Assembly (NCBI GenBank): GCA_934256705.1
Contig: CAKQPF010000028.1
Span: 1 to 45,199 of the forward strand
Direction of reading: 5' to 3'
Source: an uncultured Prevotella sp.
GTDB taxonomy: Bacteria > Bacteroidota > Bacteroidia > Bacteroidales > Bacteroidaceae
Length of the DNA: 45,199 bases
Shown: one piece after another, positions 1-5,714 of the stretch
How positions within the stretch are numbered: position 1 is the first letter of the stretch
Layout of the letters: every line of letters starts with the position of its first letter
Translations under genes and position numbers: made by a program
The notes under the pieces: generated by a model
Seen by the model: the letters and a program-made list of their open reading frames with translations, nothing else
What the model was told of the DNA's origin: nothing
The model's database searches: none

Positions 1-65
1 CGCACAATTCGAGGGAAATCATTCAAGTTTTTTATTTTACTGGCTTATAATTCGAAAATTTTATA

Positions 66-73
66 TAAATTTG
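66..73 (+). promoter_or_regulatory. -7 promoter box of the IS1595-type transposase
   Basis: TAAATTTG matches the Bacteroidota -7 consensus TAnnTTTG. The ATG at 78 lies only 4 bases after the box, so a transcript starting at the usual distance would have almost no leader. Confidence 0.6.
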
Positions 74-77
74 CAGT

Positions 78-611
78 ATGGAAAATAGAAATATATTTAT
101 TAAAGGTGTGAAGTCAATTGATTTTTACCATCACTTTAATTCAGAAGAACCATGTTATGAGTATCTTTCTGAAATAAAATGGCAGGACGGCTATGTATGC
201 AAGAAATGTGGCAACACTCATTATTGTAAAGGTCGCCTTCCTTTTTCCCATCGCTGTACCAGATGTAAGTATGACGAGAGTCCAACAGCTGGCACCATGT
301 TCGACAAGTGTAAATTTTCTATCGAACTCGCATTTCATATTGCCTTCAAAATTAGTACTAAGAAGAAAGGTATGTCTTCATTGGAACTATCCGAAGAATA
401 CGGATTGCGTCAAAAGACTTGTTGGGAGTTTAAATGGAAAGTTCAACAAGCTATGCAAAGTTCTAAAACACATCCACTTACAGGAGAAGTTCATGTTGAC
501 GAGTTCTATATTGGAGGTGAGGAAGAAGGCGTTATTGGCAGAAAAGCAGGAAAGAAGAAACTTGTAGTTGTTGCTATAGAAATAAGAGGAACTGAGTTCG
601 GTCGAGCATAT
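78..611 (+). pseudogene. IS1595-family transposase, 3' truncated
   Basis: The first ~178 residues look like an IS1595-type (ISXO2-like, ISPna2-like) DDE transposase. There is an N-terminal zinc-ribbon with CxxC pairs (CKKCG near residue 41 and CTRCK near 60), then the start of the catalytic domain with HVDEFYIGG near residue 139, which carries the first catalytic Asp. The family is normally about 300 residues; the rest of the catalytic core is missing. Near base 611 the reading frame runs into sequence that encodes IS66 TnpC on the opposite strand, so the last ~22 residues of the open frame are not transposase and the true boundary is uncertain by a few bases. The gene starts at ATG 78 just after a -7 box. 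It is a remnant and should be inactive. Confidence 0.85.
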
Positions 612-1541
612 ATCATAAACGCCATATCCATCAGTCTGTATGGCACCATGAAAGTCCCGAAGCTCTGCCCGGGGGACTGATCCTGCCCGGGAACCGTTCA
701 TATAAAGGAAATAGAGACCGTGACTTTCCGGACGGCTGTCAAGGAACTGCCATGCGTATCCCTTGCGGCTCTTGCCTGGAGTATCGACTATACGCCATGG
801 CACTTCATCAGTCCGAAGGTAGTCACTGCTGCGTATGTCGTTGCGCAGAGCTTCGTAGACCGGGTCCAGTTTGGATGCCACGGCATGCATCCAGTCATTA
901 AGCGTGGAGGTCGGCAGCTTCACTCCCATGTCTGCATACTGTTTTACCTGACGGTATTCGGGTAGATGATAGCGGTGTTTGTCCATGACCATCTGTGCCA
1001 GCATGTCAGCTCCAACGTGGTTGCCACCGATTACTGCCTGCGGTGCCTTGGCCTGGTATATATGGGGCATTGGAATATCCTTATCTGCTTTCATGCGTAG
1101 TATCGGGCGTTCAATGATCTCTACCCATACCTTGGCAGGCTCGCGATGCAATATCCTTGTCACATCCTTGCCTATTATATCACACTTGCTGGCATCCACT
1201 CCATCAGGCATTACAATGGTCGTGCGCTCCTCCAGGTTTGCATATTGGTATTTCGACGGACGTGAAGGCTTCTTCCCGGCACGCGCCCTGCATTTGTCTG
1301 CCTCCGCTTCTATGTCTTTGGCGGTCTGCTCTATCATGGCGGTCTTCTCGTCCATCGCCTCTTTGAAGAAATTGTCAAACAGCCCTGGCTGGTCATCAAC
1401 CACCTTACGTGCCATACGGTCAGACTTCCTGCCGTAAAGCATACGTTCAAGGTAGGCGATACGCATCCGTAAGGTCTTCTCGGTCTCCTTCATGGACGCA
1501 TTTTCTGCCTGTAATTCTTCATATGTGAGAGCTGTTTTCAT
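612..1541 (-). pseudogene. tnpC: IS66-family transposase TnpC, C-terminally truncated
   Basis: Starting at ATG 1541 the product begins with a coiled-coil-like segment, then a typical IS66 zinc-binding/helical region, then the DDE core with LRTDEVPW and IQTDGYGVYD, which carry the two catalytic Asp residues. About 310 residues of an expected ~500 remain. The frame then reads through the antisense of the IS1595 remnant for ~74 residues to a stop at 387, so the conserved C-terminus with the catalytic Glu is gone. The open frame can be extended upstream to 1589, but that part lies inside the ISL3 terminal repeat and is not original coding sequence. The gene is probably inactive. Confidence 0.85.
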
Positions 1542-1544
1542 GCT

Positions 1545-1552
1545 ATAAAGGT
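1545..1552. repeat. ISL3 target-site duplication, left copy
   Basis: ATAAAGGT directly precedes the left terminal repeat at 1553 and is repeated exactly after the right end at 3123-3130. Eight bases is the size known for ISL3-family insertions. Confidence 0.9.
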
Positions 1553-1581
1553 GGCTCACCCGACAAAGTCCGTGGCGGAGC

Positions 1582-2655
1582 TTAACCAAACACCAACGAT
1601 ACTCGATAGAAAAAGAACGGAATGTCCCTTACCCCACGCAGTTGGCTTCTAAAAGCCTTCAGCTTGGAATTGAGCGATTCTGCCGATGCGTTGGTAGCGC
1701 GTGAAATGAAGTAATTGAGTATTTCGTCCTCGTACGTCTTTATGGTGTCCCTGACAGACTTTATTTCTCTCAGTGTGGATTCCGTAACCTTGTCGTACCA
1801 TTCGTGGAGTCTTGTCTTGGCAGAGTCTTTTGTAAGGCTCTTGTTCTTGAATATGCCCCTAAGCAGATTGATGATGCCATATGCCTCCTTCAACTTTGGA
1901 TACATGTCAAACAACAACTTTGCTCGCCCTTCCTGGCCGTCGGTCCACTTGTCTCGGCTCTTGAGCATTTGCTTCCTGCATCTGGTAAGGCTTTCCACCT
2001 TGGTTTCCTCGTTGCTCAGAGTTGACGGAATGAAACGTGTGGAAAGGCGCATAGGTTTGCGCCCACGCTTCTTTCCTTTGGGACGCTTGTGCGTCTTGCG
2101 GTATGCCTTTCGTTGTTTGGCCAACCGTTCCAGCTTCTTCCTGAACTCGGTCTTTTCCTTCTTCTGTTCCTTGATCGCTTCGCGCTTCAATCGCAGCCGT
2201 ATCTCCTCAATGCCTTCCCCGCAGCGTTGGATGACATGAAAACAGTCGCGTATGATTACGGCTTTGGGGAATGCGGTCTTCGCTATGGCCCCCATGCTGT
2301 TGGACAGGTCCATTGTTATATCTGCGACTTTCAGCCGCATGTCTTCGGGCAACAACATCAGTTTCTCGATGACCTCAGATGGTTTCGTGCCTTTTATTAT
2401 GGCGATGACGGTATGTTTTCCACCATGTCCGTCCTTGTTGTGGAGGATGGTGTACACCTCATGGCAGAACGATGTTTCATCCAAACCTAAATGGTCCCCC
2501 ATGTTCTCGGGAAGCAGCACCCAATCAGAGGCATGGTCACGCTGTGGCCATGACCGGAAGTCACTGAGCACGTCCTTGTAGTTCTTCTCAAACGTGCCGC
2601 CGTCTATCATGTATGTGTGGGACAAGGACTTCGCAGTTATCGGCTCATTGTCCAT
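1582..2655 (-). CDS. ISL3-family transposase, catalytic part (ISAon1-type orfB)
   Basis: This 357-residue protein carries the ISL3 DDE catalytic domain: LDET (Asp59), ITMDLSNSM (Asp116) and a C-terminal NASAESLNSKLKAF with Glu near 326. A Lys/Arg-rich segment near residues 160-205 fits the DNA-contacting insertion seen in this family. The start ATG at 2655 overlaps the end of the upstream frame in ATGGACAATGA, so translation is probably coupled by termination and restart; the frame is +1 relative to the first gene, so a frameshift fusion is the alternative. The stop codon lies inside the left terminal repeat. The gene appears intact and may be active. Confidence 0.9.
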   Translation of the reverse strand: MDNEPITAKSLSHTYMIDGGTFEKNYKDVLSDFRSWPQRDHASDWVLLPENMGDHLGLDETSFCHEVYTILHNKDGHGGKHTVIAIIKGTKPSEVIEKLMLLPEDMRLKVADITMDLSNSMGAIAKTAFPKAVIIRDCFHVIQRCGEGIEEIRLRLKREAIKEQKKEKTEFRKKLERLAKQRKAYRKTHKRPKGKKRGRKPMRLSTRFIPSTLSNEETKVESLTRCRKQMLKSRDKWTDGQEGRAKLLFDMYPKLKEAYGIINLLRGIFKNKSLTKDSAKTRLHEWYDKVTESTLREIKSVRDTIKTYEDEILNYFISRATNASAESLNSKLKAFRSQLRGVRDIPFFFYRVSLVFG

Positions 2656-3034
2656 CCGCCGCCTTTAAAAAAAGCGCAAGCTCCTTCGAGTATTGCGTCT
2701 TTTCGTGGGCTATGCTTTCAAGCGGAACGATATAGTTGTGACCTTCAGAAGTTGTCCATCTTCGGCGGCGGACATGCAATATGGTTTTGCGGTCACGTAT
2801 GGGAAAGTCCAGTATGCGGCATTCCTCGGTAAAGCCGTTAGGCTTGGCTGAGGACATCGATGACGGACGGTTGTCGCGCTCGTCAAGGTATAGGTGAAGG
2901 ATGTTGCGGTAAAGCCTGTCCTCAGGAGTCGGCTCTTCTGCAAAGTCGACAACGTCGAAATAATCCAGAACACCGTCTGGAAGAATATAGGAGGCAAGCC
3001 CCTTATACATGTTTATGTCTGTTTTATGTTCCAT
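2645..3034 (-). CDS. ISL3-family transposase N-terminal region (ISAon1-type orfA)
   Basis: This 129-residue protein matches in size and position the separate N-terminal region protein of ISAon1-type elements. It contains a basic stretch (HVRRRRWTT) typical of the zinc-ribbon/helix-turn-helix DNA-binding part of ISL3 transposases, though the Cys ligands are poorly preserved. It is translated just ahead of the catalytic gene and overlaps it by 11 bases. A -7 box, TACCTTTG on the minus strand at 3046-3039, ends only 4 bases before its ATG at 3034, which suggests a nearly leaderless message. Confidence 0.8.
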   Translation of the reverse strand: MEHKTDINMYKGLASYILPDGVLDYFDVVDFAEEPTPEDRLYRNILHLYLDERDNRPSSMSSAKPNGFTEECRILDFPIRDRKTILHVRRRRWTTSEGHNYIVPLESIAHEKTQYSKELALFLKAADGQ

Positions 3035-3038
3035 GTGG

Positions 3039-3046
3039 CAAAGGTA
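3039..3046 (-). promoter_or_regulatory. -7 promoter box of the ISL3 element
   Basis: TACCTTTG on the minus strand ends 4 bases before the orfA ATG at 3034. It is internal to the element, so the IS carries its own promoter. Confidence 0.65.
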
Positions 3047-3122
3047 GCAAACTAAAATGACAATCCGTTAAATATCGTTGGTGTTTTGGTTAGGCTCCGC
3101 CACGGACTTTGTCGGGTGAGCC

Positions 3123-3130
3123 ATAAAGGT
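3123..3130. repeat. ISL3 target-site duplication, right copy
   Basis: ATAAAGGT, identical to 1545-1552, abuts the right terminal repeat ending at 3122. Confidence 0.9.
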
Positions 3131-3132
3131 TC

Positions 3133-3138
3133 TAATTA
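3133..3138. repeat. IS5/IS1182-type element target duplication, left copy
   Basis: TAATTA lies directly before the element and again at 4793-4798 after it. The site is palindromic, consistent with target preference in this group. Only the two bases TC separate it from the ISL3 duplication. Confidence 0.7.
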
Positions 3139-3218
3139 GTGTTTGTTGAATAATTTATAACTCTCTGATATTTAAGTTTATATAACATTGTTTGTTCGTT
3201 TGTTTAACAAAAAAATCG

Positions 3219-3226
3219 TACCTTTG
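3219..3226 (+). promoter_or_regulatory. -7 promoter box of the IS5/IS1182-type transposase
   Basis: TACCTTTG lies 21 bases before ATG 3248 and is preceded by several TTTG words at a suitable distance for the -33 element. Confidence 0.65.
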
Positions 3227-3247
3227 TATAGTTAAATCCATAGCAAG

Positions 3248-4780
3248 ATGAAGTTTTACGCTCCAAAATACAAGCAACTTGACCTCGGTTTGCTCCGCTC
3301 GTCTCTTGATGAGTTGGACAAGACAAACCGATGGGTGGCTCTCGGCAACCTTCTTCCATGGACTGAACTTGAGAAGGAATACAACTCAAGGCTGGACAAT
3401 CAGAAGAAAGGTGCAGGGAACAAGCCGGCACGCACGATTCTCGGTGCAATGATTATCAAGCACAAACTAAACCTGAGTGATGCCGAGACCATCGAGATTA
3501 TCAGAGAGAGTCCCTACATGCAATACTTTTGTGGATTGCATGAGTTCACCGACAAACCTGTATTCGACCCGAGCCTGTTCGTCACGATACGCAAGCGAAT
3601 CTCCGAGGAAGAACTCAACAGGATGACAGTCAAGCTTCTCAACAAGCAGAAGCGTCTTCTTGAAGAGAAACGCAAACGTGAGGAGGAAGTGGCGAAGAAG
3701 AATGATGAGGAACTGCCGGCTCCAGAACCGGAGAATCCGAATGCCACTTCCTTCACCGACTCAAAAGGTCGCGGGCACAAGGGAGTGCTGAAGATTGATG
3801 CCACCTGCGCCGATGCAGAGATGCGTTATCCCGTTGATGTTGATATAATACATGACGGTTGCCGCAAGGTTACCGACTATATTATAAAGGTGTGCGAGAT
3901 GTTTGAGCTGCACAAGCCACGAACGAACTATAAGCATGCGCGTCAGGTGTATCTTCTGCTTGTCAAGAAGGCAAAGAAGAAAGGTAAGATGGTGCGTGAG
4001 ACCATCGGGGTGATGCTCAACTACTTACACAAGGACATCCGCATCCTGATGGACTTGCTTGCGAAGGACAATATGTACTACGAGTGCCTGTTCTCATATG
4101 AGAAACGCACCTTGACCGCCATCCTCAAGATGTACCATCAGCAGGAGGAAATGTACAAGTCAAAGACTCATACCTGTGCAGACCGCATACTGAGTGTCTT
4201 TCAGCCACACGTCCGTGCCATTGTCCGTGGAAAGGCCAAGGCAAGGACTGAGTTCGGGGCCAAGATAGGTGCAAGCATAGTCGAGGGCTATACGTTTATA
4301 GACCACCACAGCTGGGATGCCTACAACGAGAGCCAGGACCTCTTACTACAGATTCAACTTTTCAAAGAACGCTTCGGCTACCTTCCGGCCACCATCCTTG
4401 CGGATAAGATTTACCTGAACAGGTCAAACCGAGATATACTTGAGGATTTTGAAATCCATTCATACTGCAAACCGTTAGGGCGACCGCCGAAGGATCCTCC
4501 TTCAGATGAAATGAAATCCAGAATGGCAAAAGCCATCGGGGAACGCAATGAAATCGAATGCTCATTCGGTACTGGCAAGAGAATCTATCGAGCCAATGAC
4601 ATAAGAGCCAAGCTTCCAGATACAGCACGATGCTGGACGGGAATGTGCTACTTCGTCAAAAACGTGATGAAGTTCCTGAGGGAACTTTGTCTTGCCCTGA
4701 CCGGAATCTGGCGGATTTTCATCATTATCGTCACTATGAGGGGGAACGTCTGCTACCCTCTGTCTGTGACTAAAAATTAA
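3248..4780 (+). CDS. DDE transposase, IS5/IS1182-type
   Basis: This 510-residue transposase has a DUF772-like N-terminal domain (about 50-125, including RTILGAMIIKHKLNLSD), a highly charged linker near 130-165, and an IS4/IS5-superfamily catalytic core. The first catalytic Asp is in KIDATCADAE (Asp184), the second in ILADKIY, and the Y-R-E-K type signature ERNEIECSFGTGKR holds the Glu. The length is usual for IS1182-type enzymes. The gene is full length, has its own promoter and lies within intact terminal repeats, so it could be active. Exact family (IS1182 versus another IS5 subgroup) cannot be settled without a database comparison. Confidence 0.88.
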   Translation: MKFYAPKYKQLDLGLLRSSLDELDKTNRWVALGNLLPWTELEKEYNSRLDNQKKGAGNKPARTILGAMIIKHKLNLSDAETIEIIRESPYMQYFCGLHEFTDKPVFDPSLFVTIRKRISEEELNRMTVKLLNKQKRLLEEKRKREEEVAKKNDEELPAPEPENPNATSFTDSKGRGHKGVLKIDATCADAEMRYPVDVDIIHDGCRKVTDYIIKVCEMFELHKPRTNYKHARQVYLLLVKKAKKKGKMVRETIGVMLNYLHKDIRILMDLLAKDNMYYECLFSYEKRTLTAILKMYHQQEEMYKSKTHTCADRILSVFQPHVRAIVRGKAKARTEFGAKIGASIVEGYTFIDHHSWDAYNESQDLLLQIQLFKERFGYLPATILADKIYLNRSNRDILEDFEIHSYCKPLGRPPKDPPSDEMKSRMAKAIGERNEIECSFGTGKRIYRANDIRAKLPDTARCWTGMCYFVKNVMKFLRELCLALTGIWRIFIIIVTMRGNVCYPLSVTKN

Positions 4781-4792
4781 TTCAGCAGACCC

Positions 4793-4798
4793 TAATTA
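4793..4798. repeat. IS5/IS1182-type element target duplication, right copy
   Basis: TAATTA identical to 3133-3138; its last three bases, read on the minus strand, form the TAA stop of tnpB. Confidence 0.7.
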
Positions 4799-5200
4799 TT
4801 TTCGAGATAGCCAAATATTTTGAGTACTATTTTCTCGGTTTTCAGTACTTTTTGTGGCTTTTTCGTAGCGATGCCTGCGGGCAACTATGGGGGATATTCC
4901 TTCCATTAGCAGCACCAGCTCATCCCACCGCATGGAACGAAAACCTATACCTTGTCGAAGAAAGATGCGGGGATGGAAGCGGCCTTGTTCTAGACGTTTG
5001 TAGTACATCACATAACCTCCGCGCTCCCAATGAAGCAGCTTCATTGTTGTGCGGCTTTTGCCTACGAAGATATATACATCACCACTGCTGGGATCCAGCC
5101 CTACTTTTCTTACGTGGCCACACATTCCATTCACTCCAAGACGTATGTCTACTGGGTGCTGCGCCATAACTATACGGTTGTCCTCATTCAAACTAAACAT
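4796..5200 (-). CDS. tnpB: IS66-family accessory protein TnpB
   Basis: The 134-residue product has the hallmark sequence of IS66 TnpB (IS66 Orf2-like): a basic N-terminus, then the conserved CGHVRKVGLDPSSGDVYIF region and FVGKSRTTMKLLHWERGG. TnpB is required for IS66 transposition although its exact role is not known. ATG 5200 was chosen because the family starts close to this point and a -7 box lies 20 bases upstream; the frame is open further upstream to 5368, through repeat sequence that is unlikely to be coding. The stop codon lies in the target duplication of the neighbouring IS, so the insertion spared the gene. Confidence 0.9.
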   Translation of the reverse strand: MFSLNEDNRIVMAQHPVDIRLGVNGMCGHVRKVGLDPSSGDVYIFVGKSRTTMKLLHWERGGYVMYYKRLEQGRFHPRIFLRQGIGFRSMRWDELVLLMEGISPIVARRHRYEKATKSTENRENSTQNIWLSRK

Positions 5201-5219
5201 TGTTTTTCTTTTTTGAGGA

Positions 5220-5227
5220 CAAAGGTA
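5220..5227 (-). promoter_or_regulatory. -7 promoter box for IS66 tnpB-tnpC
   Basis: TACCTTTG on the minus strand ends 20 bases before the tnpB ATG at 5200. Confidence 0.6.
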
Positions 5228-5262
5228 TACAATATTTACTACATGTAAAAGTCGGTGGATTT

Positions 5263-5355
5263 CGGATGTTACATTCCACTGCGTAGTTTCCATTGCACAT
5301 AATAAGATTAACTCTGCGAATCTTACATTGCGAAGAATGAGATTTCGCTGCGAAG
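5263..5355. repeat. Imperfect ~35-bp tandem repeats at the IS66 end
   Basis: Three degenerate units each contain CTGCG followed by CATTGC-like and AATnAGATT-like words, spaced about 35 bases. They lie between the tnpB promoter and the presumed outer end of the IS66 element. Multiple transposase-binding sites at an IS end are a reasonable reading, but this is inference. Confidence 0.45.
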
Positions 5356-5408
5356 GTTGTGATTCCAATTTATTGTTATAATTCAGTTTATTGACATTCA
5401 GATTGTTG

Positions 5409-5501
5409 TGTAACGAAAAATATCCCGACTATCGACCCATTAATTATGAAATTATCGCATTGTGCACACAAAATGTCTTGATATATCTATTTTTCGTTAC
5501 A
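5409..5501. repeat. Long inverted repeat upstream of thrA (14-bp perfect arms)
   Basis: TGTAACGAAAAATA at 5409-5422 is exactly complementary to 5488-5501. The enclosed 65 bases include the palindrome TGTGCACA. It ends about 30 bases before the thrA promoter box. It belongs to a set of similarly sized inverted repeats with unrelated arms in this window. Confidence 0.7.
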
Positions 5502-5529
5502 AAAATTTGCATGTTTCTCTTTTTTTTTA

Positions 5530-5537
5530 TACTTTTG
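5530..5537 (+). promoter_or_regulatory. -7 promoter box of thrA
   Basis: TACTTTTG lies 177 bases before the thrA start, so the message has an unusually long leader. Confidence 0.6.
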
Positions 5538-5540
5538 CCA

Positions 5541-5714
5541 CCGATTTTGTAATCTAAGACTGTAATTGCTTTACAGGATTGATTCCCCATCCCCTCTTTT
5601 GTATTGAGGAATGGATTCGGTTCTGGTAGGATTCTGGAGATAGTTGCAAAAGACAGAGAATATTAACCCCCGGTTTGTTTCGGGGAATTATCCTAACAAT
5701 ATTTAGACAATTCA
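5541..5714 (+). promoter_or_regulatory. Structured 5' leader of thrA
   Basis: The ~170-nt leader contains three possible hairpins: CTGTAA paired with TTACAG near 5560-5576, CCTC paired with GAGG (extended by CCAT/ATGG) near 5588-5614, and CCCCG paired with CGGGG near 5668-5685. No leader peptide rich in Thr or Ile codons is visible; the only short ATG frame reads MDSVLVGFWR. Attenuation or another RNA-based control is possible but unproven. Confidence 0.4.

Larger units (their letters stand above)
1553..3122 (-). mobile_element. Complete ISL3-family (ISAon1-type) insertion sequence, 1570 bp
   Basis: The ends are near-perfect inverted repeats of about 48 bp, 1553-1600 and 3074-3122, differing by one substitution and one inserted T. 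The outermost bases are GGCTCACCCGACAAAG. An exact 8-bp duplication ATAAAGGT flanks the element. It encodes two overlapping minus-strand frames (3034-2645 and 2655-1582), the two-gene arrangement of ISAon1-type elements. The long preserved terminal repeats and clean duplication indicate a recent insertion, into the 5' flank of IS66 tnpC. Confidence 0.95.
3139..4792 (+). mobile_element. Complete IS5/IS1182-type insertion sequence, about 1654 bp
   Basis: Imperfect terminal inverted repeats start GTGTTTGTTGAAT on the left and, read inward from the right end, GGGTCTGCTGAAT. They bracket a single long transposase gene and are flanked by TAATTA on both sides. The right copy of TAATTA contains the stop codon of IS66 tnpB, which places the insertion exactly at the tnpB end. 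Family naming is by transposase motifs only. Confidence 0.8.
612..5340 (-). mobile_element. IS66-family element, truncated at tnpC and interrupted by two other ISs
   Basis: Reading on the minus strand, the element runs from a repeat-rich end near 5340 through tnpB (5200-4796) into tnpC (from 1541), where it is cut off at about 612 by fusion to the IS1595 remnant. Removing 1553-3130 and 3139-4798, which are two complete insertions each with one copy of its target duplication, restores the usual IS66 spacing: the tnpB stop is followed about 16 bp later by the tnpC ATG. No tnpA is visible upstream of tnpB. The second terminal repeat is lost with the 3' end of tnpC, so the outer boundary near 5340 is an estimate. 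Confidence 0.7.

Noticed and set aside
387..1589. A single 400-codon minus-strand gene
   Set aside because: It is a chimera of ISL3 terminal repeat, IS66 tnpC and antisense IS1595 sequence; only 612-1541 is genuine tnpC.
4796..5368. A 190-residue TnpB starting at 5368
   Set aside because: The first 56 codons cross the promoter box and the degenerate repeats; the conserved protein starts at 5200.
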